A stretch of 64,000 nt of DNA from Microbacterium sp. 8M (GTDB lineage: Bacteria; Actinomycetota; Actinomycetes; Actinomycetales; Microbacteriaceae), in the NCBI RefSeq assembly GCF_902506375.1, contig NZ_LR733284.1, positions 124,001-188,000 on the forward strand, read 5' to 3'. Position numbers and translations under genes: made by a program. How positions within the stretch are numbered: the first letter of the stretch is position 1; every line of letters begins with the position of its first letter. Below the pieces are notes generated by a model. That model did not search any database. It was not told the origin of the DNA and saw nothing but the letters and a program-made list of their open reading frames with translations. This document shows, piece after piece, positions 1-7,412 of the stretch.

Positions 1-1067
1 AGCTCGCCCTGATGGGCATCGCCTCCGGGCTCGCCGCCGCACTGGCCCGCACGCCCCCGCCCGCCGGCCTCGAGGCGCCCGCCGTGCGCACCGCCGCCGA
101 GATCCTCACCGGATCCGCCCTGCCGCCCGAGCTCACGCCGGTGCGCTGGCTGACCATGTGGAACCTCGACCTCATCTGGGCAGTGGCGGCGGTGCTCGGC
201 GTCGTGCTGTACCTGCTCGGCGTGCGCCGGCTGCGGGCGCGCGGCGACGCCTGGCCGATCCACCGCACCGTGTTCTGGATCCTCGGCATGGCGGCACTCG
301 TCTGGGTCACCGGCGGTGCCATCAACGCCTACCAGGAGTACCTGTTCAGCGTGCACATGCTCGGGCACATGATGCTGTCGATGGCGATCCCGCTGCTGCT
401 CGTCTCGGGCGCCCCGGTCACCCTGGCCCTGCGCGCGATCGACAAGCGCGACGACGGCACCCGCGGCGGTCGGGAGTGGATCCTGTGGGCCGTGCACTCG
501 CCGTTCTCCCGTATCGTCACGAACCCGTTCGTGGCCGCGGCGATCTTCGTGCTGTCGCTGTGGGCGTTCTACTTCACCGACCTCGTGCGCTGGGCGATGA
601 CCGACCACATCGGCCACGAGTGGATGACGATGCACTTCCTCATCTCGGGCTACCTCTTCGTGCTGAGCCTGATCGGCGCGGATCCGGTTCCGCAGCGGCT
701 GCCCTATGCGGGGCGGCTCATCACGCTCATCGCCGTGATGGCGACCCACGCCTTCTTCGGCATGGCGATCATGATGCAGTCCGGCCTGATGGTCGCGGAG
801 TGGTTCGGTGCGATGGGGCGCACCTGGGGCGCGACCCCGCTGCAGGACCAGTACGTCGGAGGCGGCGTCGCCTGGTCGGTGGGGGAGATCCCGACGCTGA
901 TCCTGGCGATCACCGTCGCTATCCAGTGGAGCCGCAGCGACGCCCGCATGCAGAAGCGGGCGGACCGCGCCGCCGACCGCAGCGGCGATGCGGAGCTCGA
1001 GGAGTACAACGCGCGCCTCGCCGAGCTCGCCGAGAAGGACCGCCGCGCTGCCTCCCGCGGGCGCTGA
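1..1067 (+). CDS. CtaG-type cytochrome c oxidase assembly protein, C-terminal part (5' end outside window)
   Basis: The reading frame is open to the left edge (codons from base 3), so only the last ~354 residues are visible. They show about seven hydrophobic helices and the HMLGHMM motif in a helix, as in the Caa3_CtaG family of copper-related cytochrome c oxidase assembly proteins. In actinobacteria this domain is often fused behind a CopD-like copper domain; the Ala/Pro-rich stretch at the left edge would suit that linker, but the upstream part cannot be seen. The C-terminus is a charged Arg/Glu-rich tail that is probably cytoplasmic. The likely role is copper delivery to, or maturation of, the terminal oxidase in the membrane. 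The family call is firm; the fusion is inference. Confidence 0.82.
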   Translation, partial: LALMGIASGLAAALARTPPPAGLEAPAVRTAAEILTGSALPPELTPVRWLTMWNLDLIWAVAAVLGVVLYLLGVRRLRARGDAWPIHRTVFWILGMAALVWVTGGAINAYQEYLFSVHMLGHMMLSMAIPLLLVSGAPVTLALRAIDKRDDGTRGGREWILWAVHSPFSRIVTNPFVAAAIFVLSLWAFYFTDLVRWAMTDHIGHEWMTMHFLISGYLFVLSLIGADPVPQRLPYAGRLITLIAVMATHAFFGMAIMMQSGLMVAEWFGAMGRTWGATPLQDQYVGGGVAWSVGEIPTLILAITVAIQWSRSDARMQKRADRAADRSGDAELEEYNARLAELAEKDRRAASRGR

Positions 1068-1081
1068 GCCGCGGCCGGGAC

Positions 1082-2200
1082 TCAGCCCTCGGATCCGGGC
1101 GGGTTCGCGGACTGCTCGGGCGAGGTGATGCTGATCGAGGCGGATCCGTCCGGCAGGAACCGGATCGAGCCGTCCACCTGGAACGGGACGTCCTCGTCGA
1201 CGTGGGAGACGGTGCCGTTGTAGAGCGACTTCACGTCGAGCTTGACGTGGGCGGTGGCATCGGTGGGCGGGATCTTCCAGCCGTCGTCGTCGGGCTCCAG
1301 CGTGATCTCCGGGGGCCGCACCATGCTCCACGTGGGGCCGTCGACCACCCGGTTCTGCACGGTGAGGCCGAACGGGCAGCCGGTGGGCTGCAGCACGGTC
1401 TGGGTGGTGCACTGGTCGAGGAACTCGTTGACCCGCTGCTGCACCACCTTCACGAACTCGGCCGTGGGCTTCGCCTGGACGTCCAGCGGGACGTCGGCGA
1501 GGGGCTTGTCGGCCAGCACGCCCATGCCGCTGGCCGTCGCCGTCGACGTCTTCACCGACACGGAGTACAGCCCCGGGGAGAACACCAGCATCGGCACGGG
1601 GTCGAGAGCCGACGACTCGGCGCCCTTCGCGGCGACCTGCCGGCGGTCGAGCTCGAAGCCGTTCACCGAGAAGCGGTCGGATCCGCGCACCGTGAGCGAG
1701 ATGACGGCGAGCGGGCTCTGCGCGAACTCCCACGACGGCGCGACGCCGATCCAGCCGTCCTGCGCGATCAGGAACGTGCTGGTGCCGGGGTGGCCGCCGG
1801 CCTTGTAGTGCACGGTGACGGCGGTGGCGTCGCCCTGCGGATGCTCGTCGGTCACCGTGATGTCGGTGAGAGAGCCCAGCGCGGCACGGCGCAGCAGTGC
1901 GTCCGAGGCGTTGCGGAAGGTGCTGTTGTCGAGATCGCCGTGTCCGATCGCCACCCCGGGCAGGCGCAGCGCGTCGGCGGCGCGGCCCTCGGCGAGCATC
2001 GTCAGGTACCGCGTCACGAACGCCGAGGGGCTGTAGAACTGCCGGTAGACGGTGAGTCCGCCGGCCGCCAGAGCGGCCACGAGCACGACGCCGACCACGG
2101 CGAGCAGGGTGAGGTCGGCCCAGAGCGGGGCACGACGTCGCGCGGTCCGCGCCCGGCGCGCCCGCACGCCTGGCGCCAGCACCCCCGCCGACTGCACCAT
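1082..2200 (-). CDS. single-pass membrane protein of unknown function
   Basis: A 372-residue protein with a basic Arg-rich N-terminus, one transmembrane segment at about residues 28-50 and a long extracytoplasmic domain ending in an acidic tail. I do not recognise a family. The start is set at the ATG at 2198-2200, although the frame stays open further upstream, because a -10 hexamer TAGACT (2208-2213) lies exactly 7 nt before it and no ribosome binding site is present; this is the leaderless arrangement seen repeatedly in this window. It converges on the CtaG-type gene with a 14-base gap and diverges from the helicase gene. Confidence 0.75.
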   Translation of the reverse strand: MVQSAGVLAPGVRARRARTARRRAPLWADLTLLAVVGVVLVAALAAGGLTVYRQFYSPSAFVTRYLTMLAEGRAADALRLPGVAIGHGDLDNSTFRNASDALLRRAALGSLTDITVTDEHPQGDATAVTVHYKAGGHPGTSTFLIAQDGWIGVAPSWEFAQSPLAVISLTVRGSDRFSVNGFELDRRQVAAKGAESSALDPVPMLVFSPGLYSVSVKTSTATASGMGVLADKPLADVPLDVQAKPTAEFVKVVQQRVNEFLDQCTTQTVLQPTGCPFGLTVQNRVVDGPTWSMVRPPEITLEPDDDGWKIPPTDATAHVKLDVKSLYNGTVSHVDEDVPFQVDGSIRFLPDGSASISITSPEQSANPPGSEG

Positions 2201-2315
2201 GTGCGTCAGTCTACGAAAGCCCGCCTGCGGGAAGCCCGAGTGCGTCGGACGTGGTCGCGCGACGTCGGCACGGCCGGCACCCGGCACGGCGTGGCGCCGG
2301 TAGAATCCGAAGACC

Positions 2316-3701
2316 GTGAGCACGCCGACCCTCTCCGCCGAACAGGAAGAACTGTTCCGGCTGATCGAGGACACCCGAGAGCACGTGTTCATCACCGGCC
2401 GCGCCGGCACCGGCAAGTCGACGCTCCTGCAGCACTTCGCCTACAACACGCAGAAGCAGATCGCCGTGTGCGCGCCCACGGGAGTCGCCGCGCTCAACGT
2501 CGAGGGCCAGACGATCCACTCGCTGTTCCGGCTGCCGATCGGTCTCATCGCCGACAGCGAGATCGATCAGTCGGATGCGACCCGCAAGATCCTGAACGCG
2601 ATCGACACGCTCGTGATCGACGAAGTCTCGATGGTCAACGCGGATCTGATGGACGCGATCGACCGGTCGCTGCGGCAGGCGCGGGGCCGCCGGGGAGAGC
2701 CGTTCGGCGGGGTGCAGGTCGTGATGTTCGGGGATCCGTATCAGCTCGCGCCCGTGCCGCCGCGCGGCGACGAGCTGCGCTACATCCAGGATCATTACCG
2801 CTCGTTCTGGTTCTTCGACGCGAAGGTGTGGACCGGCGGCGAGGCATCCGACGGCCTGCTCGACATCGGCGAGCACGGGGCGAAGCTGCACGTGCGCGAG
2901 CTCGTGCACATCCACCGGCAGTCCGACGCCGGGTTCAAGGCCATGCTCAACGCGGTGCGCTACGGCCGGGTGACCGCCGAGATCGCCGAGGCGCTGAACA
3001 CGGCCGGTGCCCGCACGCCTCCGGATCCGGCTCCCGGCGAGATCCCGATCATCACCCTCGCCACGCGAAACGACATCGTCAACGGCATCAACGCCCGGCA
3101 CCTCGCAGCGCTGCCGGGCAAGGTGCAGAAGGCCAAGGCCGACATCTCCGGAGATTTCGGCCGCGGCGAGGCGAACTATCCGGCCGACGCCGAGCTGCAG
3201 CTCAAGGAGGGTGCGCAGGTGATGTTCCTGCGCAACGACGTCTCCGCCGCCCCCGATCCGCCGCGCTGGGTCAACGGCACGATCGGCACGGTCGTGCGGA
3301 TCCTCGGCGACACGGTGCGGGTCGAGATCGACGGCGAGGAGGTGGACGTCGAACCCGCCGTCTGGGAGCGCTATCGCTACATCTACAACCCGGGCACGAA
3401 GACGCTCTCGCGGGAGGTGGTCGCGGAGTTCACGCAGTTCCCCCTGCGGCTCGCCTGGGCCGTCACGATCCACAAGTCCCAGGGCAAGACCTACGACCGC
3501 GCGATCGTGGACCTCGGATCCGGCGCGTTCGCACCCGGGCAGACCTACGTCGCCCTGTCTCGGCTCACCTCGCTTGACGGTCTCTACCTCACCCGTCCGC
3601 TGCGCCCCCGCGACATCCGCGTCGACGAGGACGTGCGCCGCTTCATGCGCGCCGCCTGGGAGGCACGACAGGGCGACTCCACGCCGCAGGTTCGTAGCTG
3701 A
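2316..3701 (+). CDS. PIF1/RecD-like ATP-dependent DNA helicase
   Basis: A 461-residue superfamily 1 helicase. Walker A is GRAGTGKST at residues 28-36, Walker B is VIDEVSM near residue 100, and the C-terminal UvrD_C_2-type module carries TIHKSQGKTYD near residues 385-395 followed by YVALSRL. This compact architecture fits the PIF1/RecD-like helicases that unwind DNA 5' to 3' during replication or repair. The GTG start has no Shine-Dalgarno sequence; TAGAAT (2301-2306) sits 9 nt upstream and suggests a nearly leaderless transcript. It stands alone between a divergent membrane protein gene and a convergent toxin-antitoxin pair. A role in a specific repair pathway cannot be read from the sequence. 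Confidence 0.88.
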   Translation: MSTPTLSAEQEELFRLIEDTREHVFITGRAGTGKSTLLQHFAYNTQKQIAVCAPTGVAALNVEGQTIHSLFRLPIGLIADSEIDQSDATRKILNAIDTLVIDEVSMVNADLMDAIDRSLRQARGRRGEPFGGVQVVMFGDPYQLAPVPPRGDELRYIQDHYRSFWFFDAKVWTGGEASDGLLDIGEHGAKLHVRELVHIHRQSDAGFKAMLNAVRYGRVTAEIAEALNTAGARTPPDPAPGEIPIITLATRNDIVNGINARHLAALPGKVQKAKADISGDFGRGEANYPADAELQLKEGAQVMFLRNDVSAAPDPPRWVNGTIGTVVRILGDTVRVEIDGEEVDVEPAVWERYRYIYNPGTKTLSREVVAEFTQFPLRLAWAVTIHKSQGKTYDRAIVDLGSGAFAPGQTYVALSRLTSLDGLYLTRPLRPRDIRVDEDVRRFMRAAWEARQGDSTPQVRS

Positions 3702-3722
3702 CGCGCCCTGTGCGCATCGCGA

Positions 3723-3790
3723 GATCAGGCGATCACGCCGGGTCAGGCCGGCAGGATCCGGATCCGCCTGTTCTCGCGCGATCGCCTGAT
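3723..3790. repeat. intergenic palindrome between convergent genes
   Basis: The arms ATCAGGCGATC (3724-3734) and GATCGCCTGAT (3780-3790) are exact inverted copies separated by 45 bases that themselves contain GGATCCGGATCC. It lies between the converging helicase and toxin genes, so it may act as a bidirectional terminator, but its length and spaced arms resemble the other dispersed palindromes in this window. Confidence 0.6.
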
Positions 3791-3831
3791 TCCGCGTGGT
3801 CCCGGACGGTGGGTGCGGGAGCGCGCGGGTC

Positions 3832-4197
3832 TCAGCGCCCGACGTGCGCGGCGAGGATCACCGCGATCTCCTGCAGTTCGATCCGGCTCTGCGCGGTGGC
3901 GAGCACGAGATCGAACGCAGTGTCGGTATCCATGTCGATGCGGATGCGGTTGAGTTCCAAGAAGGTCAGGGTCAGGATCCAGCAGAAGCGCTTGTTGCCG
4001 TCGTACAGCGGGTGATTCTGGGCGAGGGATGACATCAGCGCGGCGGCCTTGACCTCGATCTCCGGGTACGCCTCGACGCCGAACATCGCGCTCGCCGGGC
4101 GCGCGAGCGCCGATGCGAGAAGGCCGAGGTCGCGCACCTTCAGACCCAGGGCGTCGAGGATCGCCACCGCCTGGGGCAGCTCGACGTAGCGGATCAC
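3832..4197 (-). CDS. doc: Doc/Fic-family toxin
   Basis: A 121-residue protein of the death-on-curing (Doc) type. The catalytic Fic/Doc signature is HPLYDGNKR at residues 62-70, which keeps the His, the Asp-Gly-Asn and the Lys-Arg; the usual Phe of HxFx(D/A)GNKR is a Leu here. Doc proteins phosphorylate EF-Tu and stop translation. It starts with GTG at 4195-4197, which overlaps the stop of the upstream antitoxin gene by four bases (GTGA), so the two are translationally coupled. Length fits Doc (about 120-130 residues) rather than full-size Fic AMP-transferases. Activity is inferred from the intact motif. Confidence 0.88.
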   Translation of the reverse strand: MIRYVELPQAVAILDALGLKVRDLGLLASALARPASAMFGVEAYPEIEVKAAALMSSLAQNHPLYDGNKRFCWILTLTFLELNRIRIDMDTDTAFDLVLATAQSRIELQEIAVILAAHVGR

Positions 4198-4400
4198 GCG
4201 TCTTCGAGCTTCGCGATCAGCTCCGCGTAACGGTCGGCGACGCCGAGAGCGATCGACACGGCCTCGGCGGTCGTCACCTCCTCGCGCACGAAGCGATCGG
4301 CCGCTTCGATGAGCAGCGCGTGCTTGGACGTGTGCCGACGCGCGGCGAGCTCACTGAGCTGAGCATCGAGCTCCGCAGGGATCCGCACGGTCATGGCCAT
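4194..4400 (-). CDS. ribbon-helix-helix antitoxin of the Doc pair
   Basis: A 68-residue protein beginning MAMTVRIPAEL, typical of ribbon-helix-helix DNA-binding antitoxins, followed by an acidic helical C-terminus that would bind the toxin. An upstream ATG at 4413-4415 is possible, but a -10 hexamer TATCAT (4407-4412) ends six bases before the ATG at 4400, so the shorter, leaderless start is preferred. It precedes and overlaps the doc gene. Antitoxins of this kind usually repress their own promoter. The classical Doc partner is Phd, which has a different fold, so this is an RHH/Doc hybrid module. Confidence 0.82.
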   Translation of the reverse strand: MAMTVRIPAELDAQLSELAARRHTSKHALLIEAADRFVREEVTTAEAVSIALGVADRYAELIAKLEDA

Positions 4401-4495
4401 ACCAGAATGATACAACGCGGATCTCCACCCGTCGGGCGCGGATCTCCACCCGCGGGTGGTGCCGCCGGATCCGGGATCCGAGGAGCATCGAGGAC

Positions 4496-5071
4496 ATGAA
4501 CCTCTCCGTGCTCTCCAACGTCCTGTTGATCCTCCTGGCTGTCGGCATCATCGCGGTCCGGCAGATGAACTGGCGCCCCGTGCTCGGCGGCCGCGACTGG
4601 ATGTTCCCGGGGATCGCCGCCGTGGCCGGCGCCGCATTCCTGCTGCAGTCGCTGAACGGCCGTTCGCTCGGTGTCATCGACGTGGTCGCGTTCCTGGTCG
4701 AGGTGGTCATCGCGCTGGGCGTGGGGCTCGCGATGGGCGCGATCGCCCACATCCGCCCCATCGCCCGGCCGGCCGGATACGCGGCGGACACCAGCGGGCT
4801 CTCGGCCAAGGCGGCGGCCAGGGCCCTCGCGGAGTTCGAGACGCGGACGGGCCCCTGGGGTCTCGCGCTCTGGGTCGTGCTGATCGGCGTGCGCGTGGGG
4901 CTCACCTTCGCGTTCGAGAGCCTCGGATCCCACCTGGGCGTCTCCACCGGGCTGATCCTTCTGGTGCTCGCCGCGAACCGCGCCGCGCGCACCGTCGTGC
5001 TGCACGGCCGGGTCGACGGGCTGCGCCGCGCCGGCACTCGCGGCGCAACGGCGCGCATGATGGTCTCGTGA
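4496..5071 (+). CDS. four-helix membrane protein of unknown function
   Basis: A 191-residue protein with hydrophobic segments at about residues 5-22, 36-52, 62-85 and 118-155. I cannot assign a family. The ATG at 4496 is preceded by GAGGAGCATCGAGGAC, which gives a usable ribosome binding site. Its stop codon overlaps the GTG start of the following sensor kinase (GTGA at 5068-5071), so it is translated with the kinase and regulator and may sense or modulate the same stimulus. That link is inferred from the coupling only. Confidence 0.75.
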   Translation: MNLSVLSNVLLILLAVGIIAVRQMNWRPVLGGRDWMFPGIAAVAGAAFLLQSLNGRSLGVIDVVAFLVEVVIALGVGLAMGAIAHIRPIARPAGYAADTSGLSAKAAARALAEFETRTGPWGLALWVVLIGVRVGLTFAFESLGSHLGVSTGLILLVLAANRAARTVVLHGRVDGLRRAGTRGATARMMVS

Positions 5072-6429
5072 CCCGCTTCCGTCTGCCGCCCGTCGCGGCG
5101 ACGACACCGTGGAGCGCCGGCATCAACCTCGCCGGCGCTCTCGCCGTGCTCTACGGCCTGTGGCGCGGGGCACCGCACACCGCTGCGTGGGCCCTCGTCG
5201 TGACGGCCGTGGGGGTCGCCGCCTGGGTGGCGCGCACGGCCCTCGCCGTGCAGCAGGGCGCGCGGCAGCGGCGGGGCGGGCCCGATCCGGAAGCTCCCGG
5301 TACCGGAACGCACCCCGCACCGCAGGGCGCCGTAGAACCCGCACCGCAGGGCGCCGGGGTGCGCGCGCTCGCGGCGCTGCTGCTGGCGCTCATGCTCCTC
5401 GGCGGCGGGCTGACGGCCGTCCCCACGCAGGGCCTCGGGACGGCGCTGCTCGTGGTGGCGGTGCTCGTGGTGACGAGCGAACCCGCGAACTCCCCAGTGG
5501 TGTGGGGCACCGCCGCGCTCGCCGCAGCCCTGGCGACCGCAACCGGTGCCGCTCTCACGGTCGCAGGGCTCGCCGGCGCGGTCGACGTGAACGTCATCGG
5601 CGTGCTGGCCGTGATCGCCGGGCTCATCCTGGCGGTCGTGGCGGGGCTCGGCCGCCGGGCACAGCGCGTGCTGGCCGCGGAACGGGAGCGCGCGAACGCC
5701 GAAGCCGTGCGGGCGCAGGCCACGGCGCACCGCGTGGCGATCGCTCGGGACCTGCACGACGTGCTCGCGCACAGCCTCGGCGGCCTGGTGGTGCAGCTCG
5801 ACGCGGCGGAGGCGCTGCTCGAAGCGGGCGACACCGAACGCGCGGCCGCGCGCGTGACCGCCGCGCGGCGGCTCGCGGTCGAGGGGCTGGACGAGGCCCG
5901 CGAGGCGGTGCGCGCCCTGCGCGGACCCGAGCAGGGCGCGCCGGAGACCGTGACGCCGGCGACCGCGACGTGGACGCCCGCGATCGCGACGCCGGATCCG
6001 GGCCCGGGCGCGGCGACGGTGGATCCGGCCGCGCTCTCCGCACGGCTCGCGGGGCTTCTCCCCGGGGAGGACGCCGCGACGGTGCACGTCCAAGAGCTCG
6101 GCGAGCCCCGTGCGGTCCCTGCGGCGCTCGCCGAGGCGCTGGTCCGTGCCGTGCAGGAGGGGCTGAGCAACGCCCGCAAGCACGCGCCCGGCGCCGAGGT
6201 GCGGATCCGCCTCGTCTGGCATCCTGACCGGGTGGAGTGCGCGATCGAGAACGCGATGCCTGTCGAGGGCGCGGGCGGCCGCGGTGCGGGACTCGCCGCG
6301 ACCGGCGGCGGCTTCGGCCTGCGCGGTGTGCGGGAGCGCTTCGCGGCGATCGACGGCACGGTGACGGCGGGGACGGTCCGCACCGCGGAGGGCGAGCTCT
6401 TCCGGCTCCGCGTGGAGGCCCGGGCATGA
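5068..6429 (+). CDS. NarL-type sensor histidine kinase
   Basis: A 453-residue kinase with an N-terminal region of about five or six transmembrane helices, then a HisKA_3 dimerisation domain with the motif RDLHDVLAHSLG (phospho-accepting His at about residue 230), and an ATPase domain with the N-box EGLSNARKHAP and the glycine-rich GGGFGLRGVRER. This is the architecture of kinases that phosphorylate LuxR-type regulators such as the next gene. The GTG start overlaps the previous stop, and the C-terminus overlaps the response regulator start (ATGA at 6426-6429). Between helices 2 and 3 a 19-bp repeat encodes two PAPQGA copies. Confidence 0.9.
   Translation: MTRFRLPPVAATTPWSAGINLAGALAVLYGLWRGAPHTAAWALVVTAVGVAAWVARTALAVQQGARQRRGGPDPEAPGTGTHPAPQGAVEPAPQGAGVRALAALLLALMLLGGGLTAVPTQGLGTALLVVAVLVVTSEPANSPVVWGTAALAAALATATGAALTVAGLAGAVDVNVIGVLAVIAGLILAVVAGLGRRAQRVLAAERERANAEAVRAQATAHRVAIARDLHDVLAHSLGGLVVQLDAAEALLEAGDTERAAARVTAARRLAVEGLDEAREAVRALRGPEQGAPETVTPATATWTPAIATPDPGPGAATVDPAALSARLAGLLPGEDAATVHVQELGEPRAVPAALAEALVRAVQEGLSNARKHAPGAEVRIRLVWHPDRVECAIENAMPVEGAGGRGAGLAATGGGFGLRGVRERFAAIDGTVTAGTVRTAEGELFRLRVEARA
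5314..5356 (+). repeat. 19-bp direct repeat inside the kinase gene
   Basis: CCCGCACCGCAGGGCGCCG occurs at 5314-5332 and again at 5338-5356 (period 24), encoding two PAPQGA segments in the cytoplasmic linker. It is in frame and could vary in copy number. Confidence 0.8.
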
Positions 6430-7151
6430 GCGCCCGCATCCGGATCGTGCTCGCCGACGACCAGGCGATCATCCGCGACGGAATGGAGACCGTGCTGGGG
6501 CTCGTCGACGACTTCGAGGTCGTGGGCACCGCGGCCGATGGCGCGGAGGCGGTGGCGCTCATCGCGGCGGAGCGGCCCGATGTCGCGCTCATGGACCTGC
6601 GCATGCCCGTGCTGGACGGCGCCGCCGCGACCCGGCGGGTGACCGCCGAGACCCCGGAGACCGCGGTGCTCGTGCTGACGACGTTCGCCGACGATGCCGA
6701 CATCGTGACCGCGCTCCGCGCCGGAGCCCGTGGCTACCTCACCAAGGACGCGGGCCGCGCGGAGCTCGCTGCGGCGATCCGCGCGGTCGCGGCGGGTCAG
6801 AGCACCTTCTCGGATCCGGTGCGCGAGGTGCTGCTCGGCAGGATCGGCGCATCGTCGGCAGTACCCGACGCGGATCCAGGATCCCCGTCGAGACGCGATC
6901 CTGGATCCCCGCCGGGACCGGATCCCCTCTCCGCCGAGGCTCTGGCGGAGCGGTTCCCCGCGCTCACCGCGCGGGAGCGCGAGGTCTACGCGCTCGTGCT
7001 GCGGGGGCGGTCGAACGCGGAGATCGCCTCGACGCTGTTCGTCGGGGTGGCGACGGTGAAGACGCACATCAACGCGCTGTTCGCGAAGCTGGGCGTGCGC
7101 GATAGGGCGCAGGCGATCGCGCGAGGGCTCGGCAGCACGCCCGGTTCCTGA
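6426..7151 (+). CDS. LuxR/NarL-family response regulator
   Basis: A 241-residue regulator. The receiver domain has the acidic pair at residues 11-12, the phosphorylation site Asp57 in LMDLRMP and the conserved Lys in YLTKDAG near residue 105. The C-terminal LuxR helix-turn-helix spans about residues 175-235 (LTAREREVYALVLRG). It overlaps the kinase by four bases, so both are made together. The linker is unusually long and rich in Asp-Pro-Gly-Ser; a GGATCC-based palindrome (6872-6908) encodes it. Targets cannot be named. Confidence 0.92.
   Translation: MSARIRIVLADDQAIIRDGMETVLGLVDDFEVVGTAADGAEAVALIAAERPDVALMDLRMPVLDGAAATRRVTAETPETAVLVLTTFADDADIVTALRAGARGYLTKDAGRAELAAAIRAVAAGQSTFSDPVREVLLGRIGASSAVPDADPGSPSRRDPGSPPGPDPLSAEALAERFPALTAREREVYALVLRGRSNAEIASTLFVGVATVKTHINALFAKLGVRDRAQAIARGLGSTPGS
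6872..6908. repeat. palindrome encoding the response-regulator linker
   Basis: The arms GGATCCAGGATC (6872-6883) and GATCCTGGATCC (6897-6908) are perfect inverted copies. The region is translated as the flexible linker between receiver and DNA-binding domains. Confidence 0.75.
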
Positions 7152-7270
7152 CCCGGCGCGTCAGCCGACCCGGCATCGGGCGACCCGCATCAGGCGACCC
7201 GGCGCGTGAGCCGACCCGGCGTCGGGCGACCCGCGTCAGCCGACCCGGCATCGGGAGACCCGCATCAGCC
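7150..7270 (+). repeat. nested tandem repeat array (46-bp period)
   Basis: The array has eight sub-units of 14-17 bases, each starting GACCCG. They group as A(17)-B(15)-C(14), then A'-B'-C', then B''-C'', giving two and two-thirds copies of a 46-bp unit. It starts at the response-regulator stop codon. No open frame of note lies in it. Confidence 0.85.
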
Positions 7271-7303
7271 GAGCCCGCGCACCGGTCGGCGCGGCACGGC
7301 CGG

Positions 7304-7336
7304 GGCGCCCGTGGTCCGTGACGGACTGCGGGCGCC
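7304..7336 (+). terminator. probable terminator after the two-component operon
   Basis: GGCGCCCG-TG-GTCCGT pairs with ACGGAC-TG-CGGGCGCC around a tiny loop (14 of 16 positions pair). No U-run follows, as is common in high-GC actinobacteria. Confidence 0.6.
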
Positions 7337-7383
7337 GACGCGGATCATCCGGAGGGATGACGTCGGCCGAAGATGCGCCCGTT

Positions 7384-7389
7384 TACAAT
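7384..7389 (+). promoter_or_regulatory. -10 element of the serine-hydrolase-fold lipoprotein gene
   Basis: TACAAT lies 23 bases before the ATG at 7413, followed by the ribosome binding site AGGGGG (7402-7407). No clear -35 hexamer is visible. Confidence 0.55.
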
Positions 7390-7412
7390 CGTGAGGAACG
7401 TCAGGGGGGCGT

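Noticed and set aside
158..3577. Open frame of 1139 codons overlapping the CtaG, membrane-protein and helicase genes
   Set aside because: Arg/Pro/Gly-rich translation without any domain; typical shadow frame in high-GC DNA, contradicted by three real genes.
4401..4415. Five-residue longer antitoxin start
   Set aside because: It would overlap the -10 TATCAT that ends six bases before the ATG at 4400.
7150..7270. Possible CRISPR array
   Set aside because: Repeats are contiguous, sub-units 14-17 bases, without unique spacers or cas genes.
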